From Aphelocoma coerulescens (lineage: Eukaryota; Chordata; Aves; Passeriformes; Corvidae), in assembly GCF_041296385.1 (NCBI RefSeq), contig NC_091014.1:18699578-18763577 (forward strand): a DNA stretch of 64,000 nt, given 5' to 3'. The position numbers and the translations under genes are program-made. This document shows, one piece after another, positions 1-14,149 of this stretch. Below the pieces are notes generated by a model that was not told the DNA's origin, ran no database searches, and saw nothing but the letters and a program-made list of their open reading frames with translations. Each line of letters begins with the position of its first letter. The stretch's first letter is position 1.

Positions 1-265
1 ATTAGTGATGTTGGCAGTGTCTTTGTGATAACTTATTTAAGAAAAGGAAAAAAACACTGCACAATAGCAATTGTGAGAGAGGACTGGTAACGTGAGAGAA
101 ACGGCCTTGGAGACACCAAGATCAGTGGAGAAGGAGAGAAAGGAGGTGATCCAGGTGTCAGAGCAGAGATTCCCCCACAGTCTGTAGGGAATACCATGGT
201 GACAAAGGTTGACCCCTGCAGCCCATGGAGGACCACACTGAAACAGATATTCACCTCCTCATGCT
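1..265 (+). mobile_element. Truncated passerine-type ERV LTR (copy A), cut by window start
   Basis: This is the inner part of an endogenous retrovirus long terminal repeat. It carries the landmarks of two other LTRs in the window (44799-45718 and, on the minus strand, 58373-59481): a tract like GATAACTTATTTAAGAAAAG, then a block like ACACCAAGATCAGTGGAGAA leading into a purine-rich run, then GCCCATGGAGGACCACACTG. Agreement between three dispersed copies shows that it is a repeat; calling it a bird ERV LTR comes from recall of this family. Similarity fades after about position 265, so the 3' part with the poly(A) signal is missing. The 5' part lies outside the window. No coding capacity is expected or seen. 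Confidence 0.7.
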
Positions 266-3200
266 GAAAATTCAGGAGAAATCATGTTCTTATCGACAGA
301 AAATGTTTATTTTATCTACAGCAATTAAATAATCAGCAGGATTAAAAAGTTCTCAAGAATGTGCTGTTGACATTGCAACACATTAGACACTACCAGGATA
401 GTAATTCTGACAGGTTGAACAGTCACTTTTGTTTTGTAGCAGATCTATGAAACTTCAGGATGTGTAACTACTGTGCATAGTCTAAATAATATAACTATAC
501 ATATGTGTTAAACTCACTACATATGTGTAGTGTAAAGCCACTACAAACATTTCAGAAGTGTAGGATACAATCCATTTTTATAGATTCATTGGATTCCATA
601 GAGGCACTAGGCCCAGACTATAATTATTTTCCTTTTAAATATCGCCTCTGCCTGTGGAGTAGGTCTGAAGCTGTTGGTACATCTCTGCTCTGCCAGCCTT
701 TTTGTATTACAAAACAAATTAGTTCAATGTAAAAAGTACAGAAGATAAGCACACAAATCCTGCTGATTATGACTAACAGGATTTGTCTGACTTCCTCCTA
801 ACATCCACCTTAAAATTTTACTTCTAAGATTCTTTCTTTCTATCTATATTTACACTGATTGACATTAATACCTAAAATGTCTTTAAATATTATTGTTATG
901 CAGACAACACACAGCTTTATTGCTACTTTAGGCTGATAATTCCTTGACAAATCCTGTTTCTGCACTTTGAGAGTGTTTGATGGTGATTCAGCAGTGGGTA
1001 TACTCCAGCAAGCTGTCTCTTTACATCCTGTAGACTAAGTTATTATAATATTTCCATCTGCGTCTAAAAACTGTATGGTGACTTTTGTCTTTGCCCAAAA
1101 TTTAAATAATTACCATACAACATCAATTCTTGCAAGAATTATGGTTTAGCACCTGAATCCATGTCTGGGTTTTTTAACACTGAAAAAGTATCAGCTACCT
1201 AGAACTATTGTGCAAAGAAGTTTCTAACAAAAGATCACAGGCTTCAGAAGTAAAGTGTTACAACCAGTGCTATTAATCTCTTGTCTCTTTTAGAGTCCAT
1301 ATAGTGAATATGAGTAGCAAAGATAACATTTCTATTCTTAGAGATCATCTGTTTCAAAATGGTTAATGCTCTTACTCTGCAGGATTAAATATAATTTTGT
1401 ATCTGTATTTCATCTTCTCTATTCTTTCCCTCAAATATTTTGCTGTTATTATGGGCTTAACCTAATGACAGCTGATAATTTTTCCTTAATATTTTTAAAA
1501 CAAGATAAGTAGAATGAGAAATATACATTAAGTCATTGAAGACAAGCATACAAAGTTTTTTAAGTAGCAATAATTTGTTTTTATAAGTAATTCTTTTTTT
1601 ATGAGAGTCATTTAACTGATATTTGAAAGAAATTCACAAACTGAGTTTGAATATTATTATAGAAAATTCTTCCCTAAACAAGGGGCATAGTAGCTAGAAG
1701 AGAAAGATACATCTTTTACTTTGGGAGAGAAGCTTCCTGCATTCTGTAAAGTGGTCAGTTAGTTTAGGCTTAATCCAGAAATACTTTCAGACATGATGAT
1801 TCAGTGAGACACAGCACTTCAGTTAAATACCGAGGCTTGTTTTAGAAAATGTTTTGAGATAATTCAAATATGACATTTGCTTAAGTGGGACTAGAAGACA
1901 TCTGACCAGAATGCAGTGGAAAATTTAAAAGAATATTAGACATGATGATGACATCCTCCCATATTGTCTAGGTGGGATTGTAATGCTTTGATGTGATCTA
2001 AAAAAAAGTTGGTAGTAGAAGTAAAGACTGTGTTGTCATTTAATCAAGATATATTAAAACAAAAGGAGTGACAAAGTGCATTTTGAGGGAATAACAAAGA
2101 TCCAATTTTTTTATTAGTTAATATACTTTAATAATATCTAAAGATGAATGGCAGTGTAAGTCTTCAGTATCTTGAAATCTAAAGGAAAAGCTCTCTCAAA
2201 AATAAATGAATCAATGAACACTTTTTAAATAGCACCACAAACCCTAAAGGAAATTATCCCATTAAAAATGTGCTGAAGTTGAAGGCTGGTGAAAATTTAG
2301 CGTGAATTATCTGGGATTTTTGTGAGGGTCCAGATTTCTATTTGCAATTTTTAAATATATTGATTTTTAATAATTTTAACAAAATATTAACATAATAAGA
2401 TATAAAGTAAGGATTTAAATACATTTATTACATCAACAAAATACATTGAATTAAAAAAATTATACTATATACTCATGATGAAACCTATCCTATATACCTA
2501 CAAAACTACAAAATAAATAAAAATATTGACTCAGTCTTCATAGAGCCATTTCAAAAATCTTCAAGAATTCAAAAAAAAAGATTTGGCCTGTAGAATATGT
2601 CTATTATAATTAAATCAAATATACTTTTGTAATGTTAATCAATTATTTGAGGGTTATAAAAAGTGAGATAAATTAGGTTTGTCTAGAAGAATTATGTTTG
2701 TATGTTTACTTTAGAGTGGTTGTAAGATTGATATCTCACCAACTATTCTAGCAAAAATTCAAGAACAGTGCTGAAATTATAAACCTTATATGTCCTTAAT
2801 CATTTAAAATAAAAGGCTTTATTCCATTCTGTTACAACAACTATATGTAAAATTGAAGTGTTAAAACAACTTGAAACCATCTTGAACTTTTTTCTCTTCT
2901 TAAGAAATATGTCTAAGCTATATGCTCTATCATTACTTAGTGTTCCCAAAATATCTATATATCAAGAAAATGCACTTCTTAGCATTCTTAGCTATATCAT
3001 TTCAGAGAGAAGTGCAAAGTGAGACCTTGAATTTAACAATTTTAACCTGAAACTCTTTTACAGATCCATTTCCCTGTAGGATCAATAGGCTGATCTGATA
3101 GACATGCATATCCAATATATTCTACCAAGAGTTGCAATCTTCACTGGATGCTACAGGAGATGCTTCCGTTTTAAACAGGGTCTGAAAGGAGAGGCTGAAC

Positions 3201-5270
3201 TGTCATATTAGAGCCAGTATTTACTACAGATTTTATAGTTTAGACAGTCGGTTGAAGGAAAGATACAAAAAGAGACTCCAAAGACAGGAAGCTGCTCCTC
3301 CAAGGTCAGGTAGCAAAGTACTCATGTGGGTGTCCCACATAAAAAGACATCTTGCCTCTTATATTTTACAAAGCTACAATACTCCTTACTTCAGTGTAAA
3401 ATATAATACTACATAGTTATGTTTATTTGAAACTCTGGTTTACATACATATAAATGAATTAGAATTCATTAGTAAATTCTATTGGCAATTTCTATTTAGC
3501 TCATTTTTTCACTGATAACAAAATAAGTTTAACTTTTTTTTTAAAGTGTTTTATCAATAACAATAAACTTTAAAGCCTTAAAAACCCTGATGGCAAAGCA
3601 TCACATTCTTCTTTACTGCTGGTTTCTAATGCATTTCTGAAATTTTTTTAAAATGTGTTTGTTTTAAAAGATCTGTAAAAGTTTATTGCCATGTTTCTGG
3701 CCACCTATCTGTGGAAAGATGTCTAAGGGTAAAATTAGAGGAAGCTGAAAGGCTACATTCACATCCTAACACAAGTATGTAGATTATAGCATAAAGTACA
3801 GTTGTTGCTCCCTGGCTGGAATACATTTGGCACACTTGAGACCAATTCCGCAATGATTCCCCACTCTCACAATCTGCAAATGTAAGCACCTGCTAAGGGG
3901 GATGGAACGGAGGGTGGAGTGGAGACATTATGGCCAAGTTCAGCTGAAATTCTTTCAAGGAGAGGAGCTTAATGGTTCTTTGCAGCTGATAAACTGCATA
4001 GCGCCTGTCAGCCAGGGGAGAGAGGAGATGTCCTGCTGCTGAGCCAACAACTATGGTGAAATCATTCTCCTTCGATGAACTTGGTCATTATAATCTAATT
4101 GTAATATTAACACACACCTCCATGCCTAAGTTACCTGCCTTCAAGGTTCAACCATACCTCACTAATGTGCAGTGGTGGGTTTTTTTTCCTCTTTCTACTA
4201 TAATTGTCATTGTCTTGAAATTAGTTATGTATTTTAAAATTTGCTTCATCTTAGATAATAAAGACAAATATGAAATCTAAACCATAAATTTTGCTGATAA
4301 TATGTATTATAAGACTAAAAAATGTCACAGGATATTTACTACGATTGAGGCATAGCCTCCAGTGTGCTAAGACTGAGACAGATACACTGTCCAGAGAGTA
4401 ATATAGCTATTAAAGATCTTAGAACAGCACAGCTTTGCAAATGTATATGGTTCAAAATATTATTTGATTTATAATCACAATTTTCTGCCTTTTACCTGAA
4501 AATACTTTGTGCCTTTAAATTACCATGTTTATATTTTCACAAGCTAGTATTTATCAGAAGTTTGCTAGTGAATTCTGTGCAACTGCTTCAAAATAAGCTT
4601 AATTATGATTAGGTGTTGATCAGCACGGCTAATACCAACCCAAAAGAAGTAGCTTGCAAAAACCTGAAATTGTAGGTATTTAGGTTCTGAAGGGCACAGA
4701 AAATCATCAGAAAATCACACTGAAATCATCAGAAGAAACCCCAAAAACAGCTCTTTAAAGGAAGCAAGACAATAGTTGTTTCAATTTTTACACTTTGATG
4801 CAGCACTGTCTTCTATTTGCTGCTTTCTTTTTTGCTTTTCTTTTCTTCATTTTTCTTTTTTTTTAACATTAATACAATAAAATGTATTTCAAAGTTCTAT
4901 AAAAATAGACTCATGTGTATATATATATTGCTTTTTACTTTGAAGAAATATATTTTATAAACCAGAAGGAACATTTATTGCTAAAAAAAAAATACAATAC
5001 TAAGTCTGTACTTAATAACTTTGCAAATCATCCTGTCAACCATTCTGCATACCTAAAATACTCTGTATGCAAATGATACTTATAACCCCCATATATCTAC
5101 CTCTGATTAAATCTGTTTTGAACACTCTCTAAAGGAGAGGCAAAAATCATTGCTTATTGTAACACCAGAATGAATGTCAGTGATGCCTTAGGTTTTAACT
5201 TTTCTGTTTTTCAAATTCTGTAGTGCTTGGTGTATGACTCTGAAGTTTCTTGTAGCCTGTTAATTTCTGC
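266..5270. other. Unique AT-rich intergenic sequence, no gene found
   Basis: About 5 kb of AT-rich sequence with stop codons in all frames, short homopolymer runs (for example T-rich 4840-4865) and no recognisable repeat family. The few open frames here (60-75 codons) have the length expected by chance and show no domain. I see no splice-flanked exon, RNA gene or CpG-rich promoter. Confidence 0.6.
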
Positions 5271-5274
5271 TCTC

Positions 5275-5612
5275 TCATGCTAGGTAGACATAACAAAGCC
5301 CCTCCAACCCTGCTTTCCAAGGACACCAAGACTGTCCTAGGTCAAAAGTATAAACCAGAGATGCCAAGGGTGGGGGAGGGAGGCAAATTGAAGCTTTAAT
5401 TGGCAAATTAATCCTGCTATGCAAATGAACCAAACCTGTAAAAGAGTGAAGAACTCGTGACCTGGGGTCCATCTTGGTGTCCATTTTTGAGAATAGCTGC
5501 AAGCTCCCCAGGGTGTACCTCTGAAGGCCTTTCAAATAAATACCTCTTCTAATCCTTTACTCCTGTCTAGCCTCTGTTTCTAGGAGGCCTCTCAAGGCAT
5601 CATCAGAAACAG
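5275..5612 (+). mobile_element. Possible solo LTR of an endogenous retrovirus
   Basis: This block differs from its surroundings and is built like an LTR on the plus strand: a TATA-like AGTATAAACC near 5346, a single AATAAA poly(A)-type signal at 5535-5540, then a pyrimidine-rich tail ending in a CCTCTGTTT...GGCATCA stretch. It is about 340 bp, a plausible LTR size. I could not find paired TG...CA ends with a target duplication, so the borders are approximate. It could instead be the 3' end of an unrelated repeat or a chance arrangement of motifs. No retroviral coding sequence follows. Confidence 0.35.
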
Positions 5613-8600
5613 AACTACAAACAGATTGAGGACAATTGGGTCCCTTTAAGTATAGCACTTACCTGATGGACACATCTTTGATACTGGTTGGTCTCTCAAG
5701 CCTCAGTTATACTGGGAGAGATATTTTTCACTGATGTCTTTACATACATACAGTGCCTAAAATTTGCATTGAAATCTCTAAAACCTATGCTATTGAAGCC
5801 TATGCCCTATGCCAAGAAAGTCTATCAGCCTCCATTAATGCAAGGCGTTTCTTAAAACATCAGCACTTAGAAAATTCAAGTGCTTAAAAAATATATATTC
5901 CTGTATTTTATATCCATATCAATGAATTTGCTTCTCATTTTTCTTAAAATCTTTGCAAAATAACCATTCTATTTGGAGATAACACTATTGACCCTTAGGG
6001 TTAATGTTTTAAAGCTGTTATTATTACAGGTCTTTGCATTCGTACTCCTTTCTCAGGATTTGTAGTTGCTCAGCTATCAGTCACTTTATATGATACTAAA
6101 CGTTAGACTTGGGAAGAAAACATCCAGTAGAAACTGCTGTTCACTTCTGAAAGATATTAAAATTTAATACAGTCTCAGTATGAAGTTTGCTTAATCAAAT
6201 GTCAGGAACATCTTAAATCTATCAATAAAGACCTTAATTCACCCAGGGGGTAAAATCAACAAGGAAGGTGAAAATTCCAAACAAAAAAAAGAGCCTTTAA
6301 GAATTGTATTTGTAATGCCATCTGCTTTGAGTTAATTGTTCTCAACAGGCTACTCAGCTGCCATTTAGTCTCTGTATTACCTATTAAAGAAGTAACAGAT
6401 ACACAGAAATATGTCATTAGCATTAGCAAAATCCTGATATAGAGATAACACAGCCTGATTGATAGACTTATTTAATTTTAAACTTTCTTTTCTTCTTTAT
6501 GAGTGGAATAGCAATTACAGCTACTAATTAAAAAACCTGATGTTTGTGCAATCTTGGTAGGCAGACATATATAAAAAAAACATTGCAACACTTTTGGTAA
6601 CTCACATGTGAATGTGAGTTGTATTGGTCTTTAAAACAGCTTTTCTCCATAGATTGAAGTGCTGCTCAGAATTTCCTATGATGTAGAACTGTACACTGTA
6701 GAAAATAACAGTTTGCCCTTGAATCTAACAGTTTGATCTGTAGTGAAATGAATGGAATGGGAATACCACCATTTGTATCAGCAGGATATTGCAAACTGTC
6801 TGTCCTCAGAACTGCAGTTCGAGTGCAGCAATCACTGTAATGGAGATAATGGAGGGCAGTGGAGGGAAGGATCAGAGAAAGCTGAAGTGAAAAGGGGGAG
6901 TTTTGGACCTTTCAACTCTGTTTATTGGTGTTTGTCCTTTAGAAAGACTTCATTGGTGTGATCTTAAGAAACAAAGAGTACATGGAAGCATTTCTATTTA
7001 CTAATAAGTTTTAAAATATATAGAAAAATAATTAAACCCCCCAACCAAGAAACTAAAATTCACTGAAAACCCACAGTTGCCTGTGAATCACAGTAATCAG
7101 AATCTGATAATAGACCCATGTTTGCATTACTTCTTTTGCCTTTAAAACGTCTCTGGACATCAGCCTTACTTAATAAATTTCTGAGCTCTGATACTGTTGC
7201 ATCTATTTGTGCAACACTCCTTGTTTACTCCTATGTAGTGTTACAGATAAGTTTTTAAACCTTCAGCTACTAATTATGATTTTTTAGAAAGAAAAAACGC
7301 TGGTGTTTTCAGCAACAAAGTTACAGCATATTTAGCCAAGTTTCAATAAAAAATAAAGATTTAATACAGTAAGAGAAGAGTTTCACTTAAAAGGGTAACA
7401 AAAATGAGATTTTGAATTACTCATTTGATCTCTATATTATGAGGAAATGCACATGAAGCCTCAGACAGAACATTGATTCTCTTGCTTTCAGTGGGATTAT
7501 TCATCTCCTTAAAGTTAACCATACTATAGTTTTTTACTTGATCAAGTTTATGCAATAAATACCCAATAAGAGTGCTATAGATAATCTCTGGAGAGTTTGC
7601 ATTCATCCCTCCATCCATCTACCTACCCCAAGACATAGCATACCTTCCACTGAAACTGTCTGTATGCATTGTTCCTAAAGCACTATGATATGAACAGATC
7701 ATATTCATCTATTCCTACCACTGTGCTACCTTTCATCATCTATTTTTGGTTTTTTTAAAATTTTTTCCAACACACTTTCATTCTAAAAGAAGGCTTCCAT
7801 GAAATATATTTGAAGCATGTGCTTCAGAAGAGCAGCGGAAGACACTGAGGAGTAAAATAAATCTGACCAAAGTGTAATGGCAACTTTTCAGTTTGCAGTA
7901 TTTTTTCATTTTCTGATTTATCTTTGCTTGTAGATTTGAAACACTACCTCTTCCTATAGGACTACTGTAAAAGATTAAAGTCTTCTGAACACTGACTCCA
8001 CAATCTTATTTTCAATTATTTAGCCTAGAAGAAAAGTATATGAAGGATCAAGATCTGTTCTAACACTGTTACAGGCAAACTCAAATATTAAATTGCTTAA
8101 CTGCTTACTGTGAAGCAGAGCTATGTTTTTAAACAGGCTAGGTATCAGAGAAATTAAATGTTTGCTATGCAATGTGAGCTTGTAAAAAGGTCATAGGTCT
8201 GATCTCTGTGCTTGCCATCTTCAAAATCTCGTTATAAGCAAAAGGAAACCCACCACATATATGAATTTAGGTCCCATTTGCAGTACTGTTAATGCTTTAA
8301 CACTCTAGTGATACAAACTATGTAATTAATGCAGATAAAATCCTTATTAATGACAGATTTAATCCCTTGGCCCTTCCTGGCATCTACCTGTTTTCCATGG
8401 GACTGTGCACATACCTCAAATACCCCAGAGCATCCTTAAATTGACAGGATCAGCTCCTGGAATGATGACAAGAGAAGTATATAACACATGACACCATCAA
8501 CCTGAGGTCTTTGGGAGGATTAGTATGAAATTTGTGGGATGGGGGAGAAGACTTTTCTGTCCTGAGCTTGCTTGGATTTATTTTATGCATTCCTTTACCC

Positions 8601-11600
8601 TGGGCAGCTGCTGTCTGGATGTTCCCGACTAAGAGTAAACAGGTTCTCACAGCCTCCCCAGGGGCTCTTGTTTGCTGGGTGGTGGCACCCTTCCCATGGA
8701 GACGCTGGCACAGCTCAGGCTCAGGCAGGGGAGGCAACAGACACCTGACCCAGAGGCAGGAGCTGACAACAGCCCAGCCCAGCTCCAACAAAGCATGTGA
8801 CCTACTGGGTCAGTGAAGAGCCTGGGACCCTTTATGTGTAAAGGAGAAAATAATAATTAATGGACTGCCTTCTGAGCAACTGGCAGAAGCAATAGTACAT
8901 AAGGCAAACAGCAGGCATAGATACGTACTTTGCATGGGGGTAGAGACAACATGGCATTCTGGAGAGATATCATACCTCACAAATTCTCCAAAATTCTTTG
9001 AAAGAGCTATGCATGCAGATATAATGCATTTGGATTTAGAAAATCTTTATAGAAGTCTTATCATGGAGAACTAATCTGTAGGTGGATACGAGAAAATATT
9101 TTCTTGGATTACTAACTGATTTAAGATAGCAAAGAAGAAATGGCAAAAAAAAAGGTCAGCTTTCAGAGTAAATCTAGGCTATTGGTAAGGGTCCCAAATA
9201 TTACACGAGTACAGTATAGTCATAAATGTCCAGAATGGATTTAAATAATGAGGCAAAAATCCTTTCTGAAACTACAGAGGTATTCAAAATACAATAAAAA
9301 AAGACTGGCTTTGAAAATCTCGAAGTCATTAGAGCTTAAAACCAGGGCCATTAATGAAGTCAGCTCCTTTCAGAGATGTCCACTTTATTTTAATCTATTT
9401 CTAACCATCTACTGCTGACAGAAAGGGTCTATGGAACCACATCAATCTTTTGATTTAATCTGACCTTTTAGATAGATACAAAATTTTATGATTTTTAAAG
9501 ATTTTATAGTGTTTTCAAGATGAAAACTAGGATTAAAACAAAAGAAACTTCTTCTAATTCTATTTCTACAACTGACATAGTGGAATATAATTCACCATGC
9601 TGGACCCACCATATAATCTTTTTATATTTTTCTCTTTGTCCTAGATGCTTTTTATCCACACAAGTCTATAATTCAGAATGTCACCGATGTCTCGGTAAAT
9701 TATTATCTGGCAGTGTGAGCTGCAATTTTCGTACAGTGTATTTTGAATGAAAATATGGAGGGTTTACAGAAAGCAAACATTTATGGAAAACTTACTATTA
9801 TAACACAGAAAATTTAATATGCTCCCAAGTCAAAAGAGGAACTGTCCCTGTAAGAGAATATCCAGCTGTGCTATCTCTCGTAACTTTTTTATTCTAAGGG
9901 AGAGCAAACTTCTTTAAATAACATAAAGGATGTTCTGATCAGTATTATAATGAAATTTAATATTTGATGTTAGATTATTAACTTATAATGAATTTTTCCT
10001 TTTATTATTGATGCATAATCAGTATTTTATTCAGGTTCATCAATGATATCATATCTAGAATTCAGCACAGCAGGAAAATTAATTGATGGATTGATAACAA
10101 ACATGCCTTATTATGATTTCCATTTTATATACTCTTCAGTAAGTGATTTTATAGGTGAACCATTTTTTAACTGGAGTGAGCACTTAATGCCTTGCTTATT
10201 TAAATGAATCCATATTAGTGGATAATTTTATATTAAGCAAAAGGATATATAGAATAAAATTTTTAATGTAGAAATAGACTTATTCTGAAAATTTCAAAAT
10301 ATGATTCATCCCACTGTGTGCCATGAATTTTAAGATTACGTCTTTTACCAGAACTTACTTTGTTCTTCACTGGTCTATATTTTAGTGAGAGGAATGTGAA
10401 AGTGAAAAAAAAAAAAGGATTAAATATAGGAATTCTCCATGTTGCCTGGGAATTACTGGCAATATTCAGAGTATGAGGATTATTTTGAAATAACAAATCA
10501 CAAGCTTATTTCAAACTTTCTTTCTGTTTGGTAGGAGATGTCATAGAAAACAATGAGATAAACAGTCATGTAGATGTACTCAGACATATTTTGATGAACG
10601 TGTCACCAGTAGCTCAAATGTAGAAATTGACATATTCTTTAAGAGCAGAGAGATAAAAGTACCTATTTTGAGTGCATTATAAGATTCATACCTAATTTTA
10701 ATAAGTTAAACACTTATAAACTAGTTTTAAATTCTATGACTTATTATCTCAATTCATTTGAGAAGATAAATCTTTACCAAGCATACTATTTATGTTTCCT
10801 GTTATCAGTTCTTGGACATCTGCAGCAGGGACATTGGTACAAACTAATAGTTTGATTCCAAGGTAGAGTATAAATAATCAGTCCTTAGGCATCCTGGAAT
10901 TTTCTCTCTTCTAAGCTAGTGCCTTCTCATATTCTCTAGAGATAAAAAAGTGAGAGAATGTGACTTAGCTTTTTCATCAAAAGTAGTTCTTTACCAGAAG
11001 AAATATAGTAACGCTAAGACTTTTTTCTTTTTGCTGTCTAGTTGACTGTTGGCATGATTTTGGTTCTTGTCATATTGCTAACAATCTGAACATAGCTTTC
11101 AAGATTCACTCTCTCTGGTTTTTAGTGTACACAACTCTTGAGTCATCATTGGACACAATCATCACCTCACAGTAGATTAAAATTACCGGCTGTCTCTTCT
11201 TTTCTGTTTTGCTTTCATTTACATATTGTATTTTAAGTGTGGGGTAGGTCTTATTCTGGTACTAATAAGTACTTATATCTCAGAGTATTTCTCCATTTTC
11301 TCTCTGAAAGGAGAGAGAGTTTATTATTAAAAACCAAATTTGGGAGAATAGTATGTAGAAAATAAGATTTCTTTCTTAAAATGTAAATTAAATGGACTGT
11401 TTTTAAAAGTAGAGAACAAACATCTCTAAAAGGGCAACTCTCAAGCCAATTTTCCCATAATTTTCCAGATTTTTCTATAAATTCCTTTGCAGGAATATCT
11501 GCACATTCTTTCCCCCCCCCCATTTTTTCCTTTACTTACTTCAGTACCTTTATGAAAGAAAGCAACTACAAATATTCCTAACTGAAACCATACTCCCATA

Positions 11601-14149
11601 TTTTATCAGGTTACAAACTCCAGAAGATAAACTGGGATTTTCTTTTTTTCAGACTGCAGCTTTTCTGTGAATAAAAAAAAAATCTTTCTGTGCTTTTTTA
11701 AAGTCCCTCAAACCATTTATAATTGATGAAAATTGTTATTTTTTTTAAGAAAAGGGTTCTAAACCCAGTCAATTATCTCATACCATACATTTTCTGACAA
11801 GAAACATAAGTGTGACTACTTAAAATTTCCTCAAAGTGATTGTTTCAATAAAGGCATATTCAGAATAGTTGTCAGTAGTTTAGGAAAAAAGCAGGAAGAA
11901 TAAAGAATACACAGTGTGTGTATGTGTATGTATGAAGGATGTATACAGTCAGTCAAGGAATAACTGAATCACAATTATGGTCACCATGCTTTCCATTTAT
12001 TTATGCACACAAACTCTTATGCTTACACATGAGTTTCAGAACAAATCTGCTTGAAGACAGAAAATTACTTTGTTTTTATTCTTTGCAGGAATCAAACTAA
12101 TCAGTTTTAATCATAGTTGCCAACTTTTAGGTCGTCCTTCACATTTCACTGGCCAGCTAACAATAATCAGCACACATTACTTACATACGGCTCAATCCTA
12201 ATTACTCTCCTCAACCTACAATACAAACAATCAGAGATGCATGATCTGAATGCTGACTCACTTTTTAAGCTTTAGAAGTTTTCTCAGTTTCTCTACAGAC
12301 TGATCTCCAAATATACCAAATAGAACCGGAGTGGATACACCAGGCTGACTATAGTACAAATATAAAGGGATCCAGGGCCTTTATTTTGAGTACAGAACAT
12401 ACTCTTTCCAAAATGATAGAAGATTTATCAATTGAAATAAGGTGTCCATTTTCTTGCTTAGATCTAAAAAGATTCAACAGCGAACTAGAAGGTTGTCAAA
12501 GCTAATAAAGTATCTTTGAAAATGCAAAAAGTGTATACGTACTTCATCCAGAATCTATTTATGAGAGACCAGAAACAAGACCTCTGTGAAAGGAATATCT
12601 TTTCATATATTTCTAGAGTTGAGTTGTCATATCTCCCTCTCATGCTAGCCACTAGGATATATTCTGTGAATTTCATTATTTCAGCTCTGGATGAAAATGT
12701 ATCAAAGTGCTATTTTTTTCACTGTGTTTTAAATGAATTGATAACTTCATAAACCTTGATAATATTGGGGAACTTTGTAATATACCAACAAACAGACATA
12801 GAAGAATAGCTGCAGTGCTTGTTTATCTGAAACAGGAGGAATTTCTTCTTCAATATTCTGAGATGATTACACACTCTATAATTAAGAAAGGGCATCAATC
12901 CTGGCTCTGACCAACACTTAGCAGGAAAAAATCTCTGGTGATTTAAATAAGCATTTCTCAGTTTATGGATAAGAATATTTGGACTGAAGAAGGCACAGAT
13001 CTTCAGAAACAGAAAGCAGGGGATATAGAAGAGGAATGAACTGACACAACTTGTTGTTTGGAGAAAATGGCAAAATAAAGTAAAGCATAATGTGGTTCTT
13101 TGAGTTGAAATGCTATTAGAATGGTACTTCAGTTCTGTAACTTTTATTAAAGACAAAATAAATGCAGGCATAAAATGGAAGTATCCAGCAGCCATGGGTC
13201 TAATCTTAAAAGGAAACAGAGAGAAATTTCTATGAAAATTGGAGTTTACAGAGTGGCACAGTTAATAATTTCTGAAGAAAGAAACTGCCTATCACTATTT
13301 TTTTTTTGCTACATTCAAAAGAAAAAGGTTTTGCAACTTCTTTTTTTTTAAAAAATAAAGAAGATAAAATAAACCAATTTCTCCTCTTCATGGAATCAGC
13401 TTTAAAAGCTAAAACAGTAACAGAAACTTTTATTGATCTCAATAGGCTTTCTGGAAATCTTTCAATGTATATGGAACAAAAACAAAAATAGTAAAAATAA
13501 GATGCTATTTACTTGAGCATCTCTCAAAAATCTTTCCCTTGAATTTTCCTCTTAGCTTGACAGAGAACTTGATCCTGCCTTACAGGTGTGATGTGTGAAA
13601 GAAAGATAAGTTTTTCAACCCTCTTCGTGTGTTAGTGTAAAAATAGAACTAAGGGCTCTTAAATGACTCATGGAACATACCATCTTCTTGAAAGAAATAT
13701 TGTAAATTAAGTCTGGCAGAGACGTTAAGAACACTTCAGGACAAAGCTACAAAGACATTGTCTTCTAGAGGGAAATTATTACATGATAATGCAGAAATGG
13801 AAGCAAAGGTTTAAAGAGATCCTCCAGTAAATATGTGAAAGCTGTGATCATTTAAATTTTGATATAGCCATTTAGATTCTTAAATCATGTAAGTTGCCAA
13901 AACACAAACTCTGTATTATTTCATATGAGAATTTTTTTCCTAGGAAAAAACCTGAAAAACTACTTTTGTTTGTTTGTTTTTATTATGATTTTAAATAACA
14001 TTTACCAACTGAGTTTGTAGGAACCATGAAAATGAAGAAGGAAAACTTGTTATTTATAAATGGTAGCTAGCCAAGTACTAAACAAGTAGCTGAAAAAATT
14101 AGTCAGGTTTTTTCAATGTATAATTATTTCTTGTTTTAATTTTATGGCA
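5613..14149. other. Unique AT-rich intergenic sequence with one GC-richer patch
   Basis: About 8.5 kb without a supported gene. Composition is AT-rich with scattered poly-A and poly-T runs and a C10 run at 11512-11521. A GC-richer patch lies at about 8600-8815. The longest open frame, 12719-13195 on the minus strand (158 codons), is rich in Phe, Leu, Ile and Ser, as expected of chance frames in AT-rich DNA, and shows no domain. I see no repeat family I can name with confidence in this stretch. Confidence 0.55.

Noticed and set aside
12719..13195. 158-codon minus-strand open frame
   Set aside because: Composition is Phe/Leu/Ile/Ser-rich as in chance frames of AT-rich DNA. It has no domain, no repeat coding homology and no exon-like borders.
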